Source: DATKWD01 sp963704815 (GTDB taxonomy: Bacteria > Actinomycetota > Acidimicrobiia > Acidimicrobiales > Salinilacustritrichaceae). Taken from it: 64,000 nt of DNA. The translations under genes were made by a program, and so were the position numbers. Position 1 is the stretch's first letter, and every line of letters begins with the position of its first letter. Below the pieces are notes generated by a model, which did not search any database, was not told the origin of the DNA, and was given only the letters and a program-made list of their open reading frames with translations. Of the stretch, positions 53,087-62,934 are shown in pieces. The stretch lies in NCBI GenBank assembly GCA_963704815.1, contig CAVPHU010000012.1:182348-246347 (forward strand), written 5' to 3'.

Positions 53087-53458
53087 GTGTTCACCGTCAC
53101 CGACATCGACCACCTCGTCCTGACGGTCCGAGACGTCGAGGCGTCGCTGGGCTTCTACGTCGACGAACTCGGGCTCACGCCCGAACGGGTGGAGGAGTGG
53201 CGAGCCGGCGACGTGTTCTTCCCGTCGGTGCGGATCGATGCCTCGAGCATCATCGACCTGTTCGGAGGCGAGCCCGACGGCAAGAACCTCGATCACTTCT
53301 GTCTGGTGGTCGACGGTGATGTCGACGCGATCGCCGACAGCGGACGGTTCGAGGTCGTCGACGGGCCCGGTGAGCGGTGGGGCGCTCGCGGCATGGGCCG
53401 GTCGGTCTACGTGCTCGATCCCGACGGCAACACGGTCGAGCTCCGCACCTATCGCTGA
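53087..53458 (+). CDS. VOC-family (glyoxalase-like) protein
   Basis: 123 residues from a GTG at 53087. Single VOC fold: TDIDHLVLTVRDVEASLGFYVDELG then LDHFCLVVDGD and SVYVLDPDGNTVEL, with His and Glu ligands of metal-dependent VOC enzymes (HLVL, HFCL, EL). Substrate unknown; members include glyoxalase I and fosfomycin thiol transferases. Confidence 0.85.
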   Translation: MFTVTDIDHLVLTVRDVEASLGFYVDELGLTPERVEEWRAGDVFFPSVRIDASSIIDLFGGEPDGKNLDHFCLVVDGDVDAIADSGRFEVVDGPGERWGARGMGRSVYVLDPDGNTVELRTYR

Positions 53459-53496
53459 CGACGACAGACCCCGACCTGGCTGTCTAGGTTCGCGGC

Positions 53497-54891
53497 ATGG
53501 ACTTCCGCACCGCATCGATCGCCACGCTCGCGTCGGACGTGCGATCCGGTGAGCGCACCGCGGTCTCGCTCGTCGAAGCGGCGCTCGGTCGCATCGACGC
53601 CGTCAACGGCCAGGTCAATGCGTTCGTGGCGGTCGACCATGAAGGTGCACTGGCTCAGGCGGCGGCGATCGACGGTCGGGTCGCGTCGGGCGAGACAGTT
53701 GGCGCCCTGGCCGGGATTCCGCTGGGGGTCAAGGACCTCGAGGACGCCGAAGGATTCGTCACGTCCCATGGCTCGCCGGCTCACGCTGACGATGCCCCCG
53801 CAGCCGCCGACTCGACCCTGGTGCAGCGCCTCCGGGCCGCCGGCTGCGTGGTCATCGGAAAGACCAACACCCCCGAGTTCGGATGGAAGGCCGACACCGA
53901 GAACCCGGTGTTCGGCGCCACCGCCAACCCCTGGGGCCTCGATCGCAGCGCGGGCGGCTCGTCGGGTGGCTCGGGAGCGGCGATCGCCTCGGGGATGGTG
54001 CCCCTCGCGACCGGCTCCGACGGAGGTGGGTCGATCCGGATCCCGTCGGCCATCAACGGTCTGTCGGGAATCAAGACGTCGCTGGGCCGGATCCCGAGCA
54101 ACGACCCGGGGTGGGTGAATCTCTCCAGCAAGGGGCCGATGGCCCGGCGTATCGGCGACGTGATGCTGGCGCTCGACGCCGCCATCGGCCCCGATCCGTC
54201 TGACCTGCGTTCGCTCCCTATGCCCCGCGCCTCGTGGGCCGACTCGATGGGCGATCCCGAGCCTCCCCGCCGGGTGGCCTGGTCGCCGACCCTCGGCTAC
54301 GCCCAGGTCGACCGCGAGGTGGCCGAGCTCTGCGCCGCAGCCGTCGAGAAGCTGGCCGACGAGGGCACCGAGGTCGTGGAGATCGAAACGGTCTTCGAGG
54401 CCGACCCCGCCCTCTCGTGGATCAGCCTGGCCTACACCTACAACCTCCGAAGCCTGGAGGTGCACCGAGGTACCGAGATGTGGGATCGCCTCGACCCGGG
54501 CCTGGTGGCCTGGATGGAGTGGTCGGCGCGCAAGCTGTCGGCGCTCGATCTCGTGAAGGCCGACGATCAATGCCAAGCGCTGAACCAGCGGCTGGTCGAG
54601 GTCTTCCACCACACCACGGCGCTCCTCACCCCGGTGCTGGCCGGTCAGACACCTGTCGGCCGCAACGAAGGGACCGTCGACGGCGAAGAGACCGAGGCGT
54701 GGGTCTCGATGACCTACCCGTTCAACATGACCCGATCGCCGGCGGGCACCGTGCCGGTAGGCCTCACCGCCGACGGCATGCCGGTGGGCCTCCAGATCGT
54801 CGGACCCCAGCACGCCGATGTCGCGGTGCTCCGCCTGATCGCCGTCATGGAACGCCTCGTGGGGTTCGACGAGGTCGCTTCGGCGGTCTGA
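53497..54891 (+). CDS. amidase signature-family enzyme
   Basis: 464 residues. Amidase-signature block GGSSGGSGAAIASGM with the Ser-cisSer-Lys triad (Lys in LGVKDLEDAEG, Ser in GSDGGGSIRIPS, Ser in the GGSSGGS region). C-terminal TYPFNMTRSPAGTVPVG. Hydrolyses an amide bond; likely cytoplasmic as no signal is seen. It is the last chromosomal gene before the tRNA and the element. Confidence 0.9.
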   Translation: MDFRTASIATLASDVRSGERTAVSLVEAALGRIDAVNGQVNAFVAVDHEGALAQAAAIDGRVASGETVGALAGIPLGVKDLEDAEGFVTSHGSPAHADDAPAAADSTLVQRLRAAGCVVIGKTNTPEFGWKADTENPVFGATANPWGLDRSAGGSSGGSGAAIASGMVPLATGSDGGGSIRIPSAINGLSGIKTSLGRIPSNDPGWVNLSSKGPMARRIGDVMLALDAAIGPDPSDLRSLPMPRASWADSMGDPEPPRRVAWSPTLGYAQVDREVAELCAAAVEKLADEGTEVVEIETVFEADPALSWISLAYTYNLRSLEVHRGTEMWDRLDPGLVAWMEWSARKLSALDLVKADDQCQALNQRLVEVFHHTTALLTPVLAGQTPVGRNEGTVDGEETEAWVSMTYPFNMTRSPAGTVPVGLTADGMPVGLQIVGPQHADVAVLRLIAVMERLVGFDEVASAV

Positions 54892-54922
54892 GGCCCACAC
54901 GTTAGGGTGGCCGCTCCCGAAA

Positions 54923-54999
54923 GGGCGTATAGCTCAGCTGGCTAGAGCGCACGCTTCACACGCGTGAGGTCACAGGTTCAAGTCCTGTTACGCCCACCA
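54923..54999 (+). tRNA. tRNA-Val(CAC)
   Basis: A complete cloverleaf: acceptor GGGCGTA pairing TACGCCC, D-arm GCTC..GAGC, anticodon stem CACGC/GCGTG with loop TTCACAC (anticodon CAC), T-arm ACAGG/CCTGT with TTCAAGT loop, discriminator A54996 and an encoded CCA (54997-54999). It stands alone and is followed by integrase-bearing DNA, the usual site for phage/ICE integration. Confidence 0.97.
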
Positions 55000-55069
55000 C
55001 AATCGCCCCAGGTCACAGGCTTGCAGACCGGTCGCGAGGCCCTTCTTGGTCACGGTTTGGTCACGAACG

Positions 55070-56122
55070 GTTCGAGAACGAGTTGATCGAGGTTGAGGCC
55101 GGCCGGCGGAAGAAGGCCGACTACAAGCGTTGGGAACGCTCCCGTTCGATGGAGTTGTGGCAGATGGACATCGTCGGCGGTGTGCAGTTGGCCGATGGGT
55201 GGAAGGCGTCGATCGTGTCGGGGATCGACGATCACTCGAGGTTCGTGATCTCGGCGTATGTGGTGCGTCGGGCGACGGCTCGGCCGGTGTGTGACGCGTT
55301 GGCCAAGGCGATGCGGGCCCATGGGGTGCCGGCGGAGATCCTCACGGACAACGGCAAGGTGTTCACGGGCCGGTTCGGGCCCGGGAAGGGTGAGGTGCTG
55401 TTCGATCGGATCTGTCGGGAGAACGGCATCAAGCATCTGCTGACCGCTCCTCGGTCGCCGACGACGACCGGGAAGGTCGAGCGGTGGCACAAGACGCTGC
55501 GCCGGGAGTTCCTCGACGGCAAGGTCTTCGCCGATCTCGATGACGCCCAGGCCCAGTTGGACGCTTGGGTGGAGCACTACAACCATGACCGGCCCCATCA
55601 GGGCATCGGGATGGTGGTGCCGTGGGAGCGGTTCCGGCTCGCCGATCCTGATGCGTTCATCGAAGATGGCGAACCGGTCGCTGTCGTGCCGTCGACGACT
55701 CGCAAGGTCGGCTCGACCGGCAAGATCAGCTTCGCCGGCACCGCCTATGGGGTCGGGGTGTGGCTGGCCGGGGAGACCGTGGAGGTGTCGGTCGACGACG
55801 GGGTCGTGTCGATCAGCCACCGTGGCGTGCTGGTGCAGACCCACGCCCAGCGGCACCGCCCGGACAAGGAGCTCGCCGCGTTGCAGCGCAAGCCGAAGCC
55901 CCGGGTGGCGCGGCCTCGGCAGCCGACGGTCGGCCAGTCGGTGACCCGCAAGGTCGACGTCTCGGGCTGCGATCAGCTTCGCCGGGCTACGGCGTATCGG
56001 GTCGGCAAGCCCCACGCCCGTCGCCAGGTCCAGGTCGCGATCGTCGGGGAGGTCGTGGAGATCTCCGCCGGCGGTCAGGTCCTCAAGACCCATCCCATCC
56101 GTCACGACCGTTCCCGAGCTCA
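55070..56122 (+). pseudogene. truncated IS481-family transposase
   Basis: The frame opens within the family's homology (LIEVEAGRRKKADYKRWERS), so the about 125-residue N-terminal HTH part is missing. The DDE core is intact: Asp in WQMDIVGG, Asp in ILTDNGKVF, Glu in TGKVERWHKTL. The usual C-terminal extension follows. Homology ends near THPIRHDRSR at about 56122; the frame then runs on into the antisense of the integrase to 56387 without a proper stop. Both ends are therefore lost and it is a remnant. Confidence 0.8.
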
Positions 56123-56189
56123 GAACGCGTTTCGGACGTCGTTTCGGAACGCCTCGACAGCAGGCGACCCAGCCCGACACTCGGCGGCA

Positions 56190-57398
56190 CTATTCGCTTG
56201 CGGTGTCGTCGAGGAGGCGGGCGTAGCGCGCTGCGGCTTCTGCTTGGGCTCCGGGGAGCACCTTCTGGTAGCGGGCGAGGGTGAAGGCGACGGTTGCGTG
56301 GCCGAGTCGCTCCTGGACGACCCTTGGCAACTCCCCAGTGGCGAGCATGATCGACGCGGCAGTATGGCGGAGATCGTGCAGACGTAGCGGTGGAAGCCCG
56401 GCCTGTGCGGCGCGTACCCGGAAGCGGGCAGAAACGCGCTTGGGGTGATGTGGCGTGCCGTCGGGTTTGGTGAACACCAGGTCGAGGCCGTCGGGGTCGT
56501 ATTCGGCGCCATGGGCCAGGCGCTGTTCGGCTTGGGTGATGCGGTTCCTGCGGAGCGCTTCGATGGTGCGGGCGTCGAGGTCGACGACTCGGCGTGATCG
56601 ATCCGACTTGACGGGCAGGAAGGTCGGTACGGCGTCGACCATCGTGTACTGCTGGACGATCGATGTTCGGGCGGCGTCGAGGTCGACGTCAGACCAGCGG
56701 AGCCCGAGGGCTTCGCCGCGTCGGCAGCCTGTGGCGAGGTAGAAGCGCCAGAGCACCGCATCGGCGTCGTCTTCGACCGATGCGAGGAAGGTGCGTGCCT
56801 GCGCCGGGGTCCAGACCGAGCCGTCGGGTGCTTCGCTCGCTCGGGCCGAGGGAGCGTCGGCGTTGAGGGCGACGTTGTTTGCTACGAGCCCTTTGCGGGC
56901 GGCGTCTTTCAAGGCTTTGCTGATCACCGAGGCGAGGAATCGAACTGAGCGTCGTGAGAGTCCGCCGGGCTTTCCGTCTCGGCGACCGGAGGTGAGGAGT
57001 CGTGCGTAGAGGTCGTCGAGCTGGGGGGCGGTGAGCAGATCGAGCCGGGTTCTCGCGATCGACGGCCAGGCGGTCGGGTCTGGTTCTTCGCCGTGCTTCT
57101 GGCGGAGGAGGTGATTGGTGGTGATCCGGCGGTAGGCGACGACCGTGGTGGGCTTGCTGGCGCGCAGCTCGAGGGCGTTGAGCCACTCGATCATGTACTG
57201 GCCGAAGGTTGTCGGGCTCGGCGCGACGTAGGTGTGCTCGCGCACGTCGCCGAGGAGCGCGTCGATGATGGCGGAGACCTCGGCCTTGGTTCGTCCGGTG
57301 ATGCGGCGTTGCTCCCGGATGGTCGACCCGGCGGGGGCGACGTCGACGATGGCGGTCCATCGTTCGCCTCGTCGGGTGGGTGTGGGCCTTCGTCTCAT
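56190..57398 (-). CDS. tyrosine recombinase / integrase
   Basis: 402 residues. N-terminal AP2-like arm (RERW.., GRTKAEVSAIIDALLG), SAM-like core-binding domain (TTFGQYMIEWLNALELRASKP) and catalytic domain with Arg in GCRRGEALGLRW, HDLRHTAASIML (His-x-x-Arg) and LGHATVAFTLARYQ (His and nucleophile Tyr). It faces the tRNA-Val and should recombine at its 3' end. Stop at 56190; the IS481 remnant lies between it and the tRNA. Confidence 0.92.
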   Translation of the reverse strand: MRRRPTPTRRGERWTAIVDVAPAGSTIREQRRITGRTKAEVSAIIDALLGDVREHTYVAPSPTTFGQYMIEWLNALELRASKPTTVVAYRRITTNHLLRQKHGEEPDPTAWPSIARTRLDLLTAPQLDDLYARLLTSGRRDGKPGGLSRRSVRFLASVISKALKDAARKGLVANNVALNADAPSARASEAPDGSVWTPAQARTFLASVEDDADAVLWRFYLATGCRRGEALGLRWSDVDLDAARTSIVQQYTMVDAVPTFLPVKSDRSRRVVDLDARTIEALRRNRITQAEQRLAHGAEYDPDGLDLVFTKPDGTPHHPKRVSARFRVRAAQAGLPPLRLHDLRHTAASIMLATGELPRVVQERLGHATVAFTLARYQKVLPGAQAEAAARYARLLDDTASE

Positions 57399-57612
57399 GG
57401 CGCTACCTCGGGTGACCCGCTGCGCTTCGGGCGCGGGTCGGCTTCTCGGATCGCGGCTCCACCCGGCGCGTTGGCGCGGGTGGCACCGTGATCTTCAGGT
57501 TCGAGGGGAGCCCGTGACCGGGGGCTCCGACCGGTTGGATCGCGCTACCGGCGATACGAGTTCGTGTCGCTGCTCGCGGGGATCGAGACGCGTGTCTGGG
57601 GGTGTCGATCGG

Positions 57613-58302
57613 TCATGTTCGCTTGGCCGATCGGGTCTTGGCGTTGGTTGGCTCGTGTCGGCGCGTGACCTCTGGTGCGTCGTCGGGTTCACCGGGGTCG
57701 TCGAGGTTGTCGATGAGCTTGGCCAGTCCGGTGAGGACGGCACGTGCGCTGTTCAGGTCGCCGAACTGCTCGCGCAGCAGGATGCGCGCTCGGAGCGTCG
57801 TCAGAGCTGCGAGTCGCGGGTGGACGTCGTCTTGAGCCCGGCCGAGGTCGTCGACTTCTCCGTCCGGGCTGACACGGATTCGCTGCTCGGGTGAGGGCCA
57901 GGTGAGCAGGTACTGCTCCCAGGCGGCGAGGTTGTCGGGTGTTCCGATCACGACATCGAAGAGCTCGACGGGTTCGAGGCCGGCGTCGCCGGTATCGGGC
58001 GTCGTGACGACTCGACCATCCCAAGCGGAGGGCGGCGTCAGGAAGAACCCGACGGGCAGGTCGAACGCTCGGGCGAATCCGATGAGCTCGTCGGCGCTCA
58101 CCTGGCGGATGCGGGTGCCGTCGACGGAACGCTCGAGCGCGGACCAGCTCGCATTGGAGAGCCGAGCGCCGAGATGAGGCTCGCAGGCTACGGCAGCCTC
58201 CTCCTGAGTCCAGCCGCGGAGCAGCCGGGCCTTGGCGATGTTGTGGGCGACGATCTGGTTCGGCGTCCACCCGGGGGTCGAGACCTTCTTCCGGCGTGGC
58301 AC
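57613..58302 (-). CDS. XRE-family regulator of the element
   Basis: 229 residues. The first 90 residues are a Cro/C1-type helix-turn-helix with insertions (IVAHNIAKARLLRGWTQEEAAV...LSNASWSALERSV, ELIGFARAFDLPVGFFL). The rest is helical, with a basic tail. It is divergent from the excisionase-like gene and upstream of the integrase on the same strand; ATCAACG boxes flank the shared promoter. Probable lysogeny-like control. The 214-bp gap down to the integrase start contains no recognisable gene. Confidence 0.8.
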   Translation of the reverse strand: MPRRKKVSTPGWTPNQIVAHNIAKARLLRGWTQEEAAVACEPHLGARLSNASWSALERSVDGTRIRQVSADELIGFARAFDLPVGFFLTPPSAWDGRVVTTPDTGDAGLEPVELFDVVIGTPDNLAAWEQYLLTWPSPEQRIRVSPDGEVDDLGRAQDDVHPRLAALTTLRARILLREQFGDLNSARAVLTGLAKLIDNLDDPGEPDDAPEVTRRHEPTNAKTRSAKRT

Positions 58303-58316
58303 CCGCCCATCATGTC

Positions 58317-58412
58317 ATCAACGGCAACAAAGATCAATCAACGGTTTGGTTGCAGCGCGACGAGAGACTCGATAGTCTGTCCTGTCGCAGACCAACCTGC
58401 GTATGCGTTGAT
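58317..58412. promoter_or_regulatory. promoter and ATCAACG operators of the xis-like gene
   Basis: A promoter TTGCAG (58350-58355), 17-bp spacer, TAGTCT (58373-58378). ATCAACGG occurs at 58317-58324 and 58337-58344, 20 bp apart (two helical turns), and the inverted CGTTGAT lies at 58406-58412. The copies bracket the promoter, fitting XRE or Xis binding. AGGAGG at 58421-58426 is the strong RBS of the downstream gene. Confidence 0.6.
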
Positions 58413-58431
58413 AGAGCAGTAGGAGGTTCCG

Positions 58432-58770
58432 ATGTCGGACCGGACCGAGTTCCTGACGGTGGCCGAGGCGATGGCGTACCTGCGGCTCGGCCGTACGACC
58501 GTGTACGCCCAGGCGCGCCGGTACGAAGCAACCGGCGGCGCCGAGGGCCTTCCGTGCCGACGCTTCGGCCGGTCGTTGCGCTTCCCGCTCGCCGAGCTCC
58601 AAGCCTCCGATCACGGGGCAACGCCGCTCGAGCCGCGGGTCGAACGACCCCGACCTCGACCGCGACCCGAGCCCACCACACCTCGCTCACATCAACGATC
58701 CCGAACCACCAGAACCACAGCTACCGAACCGAGCTCGACGATCCAGTCCGAGCTTCCCTTCACCAGCTGA
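58432..58770 (+). CDS. excisionase-like helix-turn-helix protein
   Basis: 112 residues. The N-terminal MerR/excisionase-type HTH (TEFLTVAEAMAYLRLGRTTVYAQ, CRRFGRSLRFPLAEL) is clear; the C-terminal third is basic and Thr/Pro/Arg-rich. AGGAGG 5 bases before the ATG is unusually strong for this genome. It lies between integrase-side genes and the relaxase, so it should control excision or direct the relaxase operon. Confidence 0.85.
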   Translation: MSDRTEFLTVAEAMAYLRLGRTTVYAQARRYEATGGAEGLPCRRFGRSLRFPLAELQASDHGATPLEPRVERPRPRPRPEPTTPRSHQRSRTTRTTATEPSSTIQSELPFTS

Positions 58771-58863
58771 CCCCGCCACCGAACGCCAAGGCGACCCGAT
58801 GACCAACCCCCGAACCCATCAACACGACAGACAGGTGCCCGCGGAGCGGAAAAGAACGACCTC

Positions 58864-61809
58864 ATGCTCGACGTGAACACCCTCTACGCCCACTCGGCCG
58901 GCACGACCGCGGCCTACTACACGCAATACCTGACCCCCGACGGCACCGGCGAACGCCCCGGCATCTGGTGCGGCCGAGGCGCCGCCACCCTCGGCCTCGA
59001 AGGCGAGGTCCAGACCGACGACCTCGAAGCCCTCCTGTCCGGCCACCACCCCGGCACCGGCGAGCTGCTCGGTACCAAGTTCTGCGACCGGATCACCAAG
59101 CACGGCACGGTCATCGAAGCCGTCGCCGGATTCGACGGCACCTTCTCCGCACCCAAGTCCGTCTCGGTTCTGTGGGCGCTCACCGGCGACGACGGCTGGC
59201 GCGAAGCCCACGACCTCGCCGTGCAGGCCGTCGTCGACCACGTCGAGCGCTACGGCGCCACCACCCGAGTCAGGGTCAACGGACCCCGCTCGTTCCCTGA
59301 CGCCACCGGACTCACCATGGCGATCTTCCCCCAGTCGACCTCCCGGGAAGACGACCCGCAGCTCCACACCCACTGGATCACCTCGTCCAAGGTCCAGCTC
59401 CCCGACGGCCGCTGGTTCGCCCTCGACGCCAGCTACCTCAAGGACTTCCAACGGTCCCTCGGCGGCGTCTACCAATCCGTCCTCCGCGCCGAACTGTCCG
59501 CCCGCTACGGCGTGGCCTGGGAACCGATTGTCAACGGCCAGGCCGAGATCGCCGGCCTCCCCGATGAGGTCCTCGAGCTGTTCTCCAAGCGCACCCGTCA
59601 GGTCGAAGCCCTCCGCGAACTCCTTCTCGGAGCTTTCCGTGAAACCGAAGGCCGCGACCCCACCCGCCGAGAGCGCGCCGCCATCTCCCGACAGGCCGCC
59701 GCCGACTCCCGCCGCGACAAGTCCGGCATCCCCCTCGACCAACTCCGGCCCCGCTGGCGAGACGAAGCCGACGCGATCGGCTGGACCGGCCCCGAACTCG
59801 TCGCCCACGCCCGCGACGCCGCCCACACCGCCCCAGCCAGCGAAGTCCCCACCGTCGAGACGATCGTCGACGCCTTGTCGGCCAAGACCTCCGCCTGGAA
59901 CCGGGTCGAGGTGCTCAGCGCCATCTGCGACCTCACCCCCGTCCAGCCCGGCTACGACGGCACCGCCTGGGCCCGCTGCCTCGAAACCACCACCGACGCC
60001 GTCATCGCCGACCACTTCACCCTCGACCCACCCGTCGCCGGACCCGTCCGGGAATCCGACGGCCGGTCGATCTGGCTCGAACCGGCCAAGCCCCACCTCA
60101 CCCACCCGACGGTCATCGCCCAGGAAGAACGCATCATCACCTTCGCCATCGCCGCCCAAGACCCCGCACCCCAACCGTCGCCCACCGTCGAGGTCGACGG
60201 GCTCGACGTCCTCCAGGCCGACGCCGCCCGCGCCGTCGCCGGCACCGACCAACTCGTCCTCGTCGTCGGCCCCGCCGGCACCGGCAAGACCACCACCCTC
60301 GAAGCAGCCACCACCGACCTCACCCGCCAACGACGGAACGTGTTCGGCGTCGCTCCCACCGCCAAGGCCGCCCAGGTCCTCGCCGCCGAGACCGGCATGC
60401 GAGCCGACACCGTCGCCAAGCTCCTCTACGAGTGGGACCGACCCGCCGGTCCGTTCGAGCCTTACCGTCTCCCTGCCGATACCACGCTCGTCGTCGACGA
60501 GACCGGAATGGTTGGCACCAACAGCCTCGACCGACTCGTCTCCCTCGCCCAGTCGCAGAAGTGGCGACTGGTCCTCGTCGGCGACCCCCGCCAGCTCCAA
60601 GCAGTCGGCCGAGGTGGCATGTTCGACGAGCTCTGCCGAATCGGCCGCACCCATGAACTCGCCACCATCCACCGCTTCACCAACAGCTGGGAGCAGACCG
60701 CGACCCTCGCGCTCCGAGCCGCCCGGCCCGACGCTCTCGAGGCCTACGTCGACCACGGCCGCATCGCCGCTGGCGAAATCGACGATCACCTCGACACCGT
60801 CGCCGACGCCTGGATCGCTCACCACGACCGAGTCGAGTCCGTCGCCGTCACCGCCGAGACCAACGTCCACGTCGACCTCCTCAACGACGCCATCCAAGAT
60901 CGCCGACGAGAAGCAGGCCACCTCGACGACCAGCTCTCCGTGCCTGTCGCAGGATCAGAGACGGCCGGCCCCGGCGACCTCATCGTCACCCGACGCAACG
61001 ACCGCACCTTGCTCACCGATCACGGCGAACCCGTCCGCAATCGGGAGCTCTGGTACGTCGACCAGACCCACGACGACGGCGGCCTCACCGTGTCCCGCAT
61101 CCAGGGACAGGGCACGGTCACCCTCCCCGCCGACTACGTGCAGAACCACGTCCGGCTCGGCTACGCCGCCACCGCCCACGGCCACCAAGGCGACACCGTT
61201 GATGTCAGCTATACCCTCGTCTCCACCTCGACCAGCCACCGAGGCCTCTACGTCGGCGCCACTCGCGGCCGCACCGACAACCACCTCCTCGTCGTCACCG
61301 ACGAACCCGACCTCGCGCACGCCGTCGACGTGCTCGAGTTCGTCCTCACCAACGACCGGGTCGACGTCCCAGCCACCGTTCAACGCCGCCGCCTCGCCGA
61401 ACAAGCTCTGGGCGTGCCACTGATGACTGCGACACCATTCGGGATCCGACAGGCAGAAGCTGCGCTCGCCGCCGCCGGGCAGCAAGCGGCTATCGCGCGA
61501 CAGGCAATCGACAACGCTCACCGGCTCGTCGACGAAGCCGCCAGCCGGTTGGGCGCACTCGAATCACGGGCCCGCAGCATCGGTCTGCTCGGGCGACACC
61601 GGCTGCGCGAACCCCTCAGCTCGGCCCGCCGTGACCTCAACACCGCCCGACAGGCGTGCGGAGACCTCGCCGACGCCGTGAAACCTCACTTCGACGCTGA
61701 AGAAGCGGCCCGGACCGAACTCGACACGCTCCGCTCCACCGCCATGACGCAAGCCCGACTCGACACCCTCCAACACGCGACACCCACGCGTCCAAGTCTA
61801 GGACGCTGA
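58864..61809 (+). CDS. MobF-type relaxase-helicase (TraA/TrwC-like)
   Basis: 981 residues. N-terminal relaxase: Tyr cluster LYAHSAGTTAAYYTQYL, DGTFSAPKSVSVLWAL and the His pair in DPQLHTHWI. C-terminal helicase: Walker A VGPAGTGKTTTLEA (about 473), VVDETGMV (Walker B), VGDPRQLQAV and the C-terminal GYAATAHGHQGDTVD. It nicks and unwinds transfer DNA. No type IV coupling protein or secretion genes are seen, so the element may be mobilised by others. Confidence 0.9.
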   Translation: MLDVNTLYAHSAGTTAAYYTQYLTPDGTGERPGIWCGRGAATLGLEGEVQTDDLEALLSGHHPGTGELLGTKFCDRITKHGTVIEAVAGFDGTFSAPKSVSVLWALTGDDGWREAHDLAVQAVVDHVERYGATTRVRVNGPRSFPDATGLTMAIFPQSTSREDDPQLHTHWITSSKVQLPDGRWFALDASYLKDFQRSLGGVYQSVLRAELSARYGVAWEPIVNGQAEIAGLPDEVLELFSKRTRQVEALRELLLGAFRETEGRDPTRRERAAISRQAAADSRRDKSGIPLDQLRPRWRDEADAIGWTGPELVAHARDAAHTAPASEVPTVETIVDALSAKTSAWNRVEVLSAICDLTPVQPGYDGTAWARCLETTTDAVIADHFTLDPPVAGPVRESDGRSIWLEPAKPHLTHPTVIAQEERIITFAIAAQDPAPQPSPTVEVDGLDVLQADAARAVAGTDQLVLVVGPAGTGKTTTLEAATTDLTRQRRNVFGVAPTAKAAQVLAAETGMRADTVAKLLYEWDRPAGPFEPYRLPADTTLVVDETGMVGTNSLDRLVSLAQSQKWRLVLVGDPRQLQAVGRGGMFDELCRIGRTHELATIHRFTNSWEQTATLALRAARPDALEAYVDHGRIAAGEIDDHLDTVADAWIAHHDRVESVAVTAETNVHVDLLNDAIQDRRREAGHLDDQLSVPVAGSETAGPGDLIVTRRNDRTLLTDHGEPVRNRELWYVDQTHDDGGLTVSRIQGQGTVTLPADYVQNHVRLGYAATAHGHQGDTVDVSYTLVSTSTSHRGLYVGATRGRTDNHLLVVTDEPDLAHAVDVLEFVLTNDRVDVPATVQRRRLAEQALGVPLMTATPFGIRQAEAALAAAGQQAAIARQAIDNAHRLVDEAASRLGALESRARSIGLLGRHRLREPLSSARRDLNTARQACGDLADAVKPHFDAEEAARTELDTLRSTAMTQARLDTLQHATPTRPSLGR

Positions 61810-61960
61810 GGGTCTGGGTCTGTCGGACGCTCCAATCGGAAGGAGCGAGTCGTCAGATCCGAGTCGAGTGACTTCGACAGGCTCCCTTCAAGACAGAGGC
61901 GCACCCTGCCGGTACCACGCTCGACGCGACAAGTCTGACAACAGGCACAAGACCAAAGAA

Positions 61961-61975
61961 GTGTTGAGTCAACAC
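61961..61975. other. palindrome in 61,810-62,008 gap
   Basis: The 200-bp gap after the relaxase has no gene. GTGTTGA-G-TCAACAC (61961-61975) is a perfect 7-bp-arm dyad and might be a protein site or part of an oriT; no nic-type motif was recognised. Confidence 0.35.
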
Positions 61976-62008
61976 CGAGCACAGGACCGGACCGCAACCC
62001 TCGGGCCG

Positions 62009-62743
62009 AGCCTTCGTGGGCGTCGGAGATCACCAGCGCCGTGCCCGACAGGCCGCGGGCCACGAGGCTCCGGGAGAACGCAGAGCCAACCGGCTCCGTC
62101 CTCCGTGGTGATCAGGTCCAGGCCCAGCACCTCGCGGTGACCACTCAGCGTTCACGCCGACCGCGCACACGACCGCGACGTTGACGATGCGGCCGCCCTC
62201 ACGCACCTAGGGTGAGCGGGTCGGCCCACACGTAGCCGTAGGGCCCAGAGTCCAGGGGCCGGTTGCGGAACTGGGTGACCATCTCGTCGAGTTCGGCGGC
62301 CATCCGTGGCACCTGGGACTTGGAGGTCCCCTCGATGCCCATGGCCTGGACCAGCTTGTCGACCCGCCGCGTCGAGACCCCACGAGGGCCTTCTCGGCGC
62401 GGCGGCGGGGTTCGAGCAACCAGCCCGGGAAGTGGCTGCCCTCCCGCAGCTTGGGGATCGCCAGCTCGATCGTCCCGGTTGTCGCAGCGGCGCTGGCGGT
62501 AGCCGTTGCCGGGAGTTCACCCGCTCCGGGGCACCTCGCCGTCGCTCGCGTTGCGCTTCACGTCCACCTCCGCCTCCATGAGCTGCTGCGCGAACGCCGC
62601 GACCAGCTCACGGAAAGATCGTTGCCGTCTTCGTCGAGGTGCTTGCGCAGCCACTCGGGCGCGTCAATCGTGTTGGGGTCGACCACCGTGTCTTCCTCTC
62701 TGCTTGCTTGAACAGCTTCCAGAGAGGAAGACGCAGTGATCAC
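62009..62743 (-). pseudogene. degenerate IS256-family transposase remnant
   Basis: On the minus strand, fragments in different frames recall an IS256-type transposase: DPNTIDAPEWLRKHLDEDGN (N-terminus, about 62,690), LLEPRRRAEKAL, QAMGIEGTSKSQVPRMAAEL, LDSGPYGYVWADPLT and RGLSGTALVISDAHEG (about 62,009-62,050), after which homology ends. It has several frame breaks and lacks the C-terminal catalytic part, so it is dead. About 190 bp of non-coding DNA separates it from the RHS gene. Confidence 0.75.
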
Positions 62744-62934
62744 GCGTCCGCGGGATGCTCCCCGCCGCCGTACACCACGACCTGGGACCCAACGGATGAC
62801 GCTCCACGGGCAACTCCGAAGTGCGTCTAGGATTGCGGTCCGGTGACATTCCCTGCAGCCACTAGCTGGGCTATGTCTCGCTGGGCTACATAATGGGTCT
62901 CGCCATCAACACGTAGGCGTAGCGGGGGGCCCGC

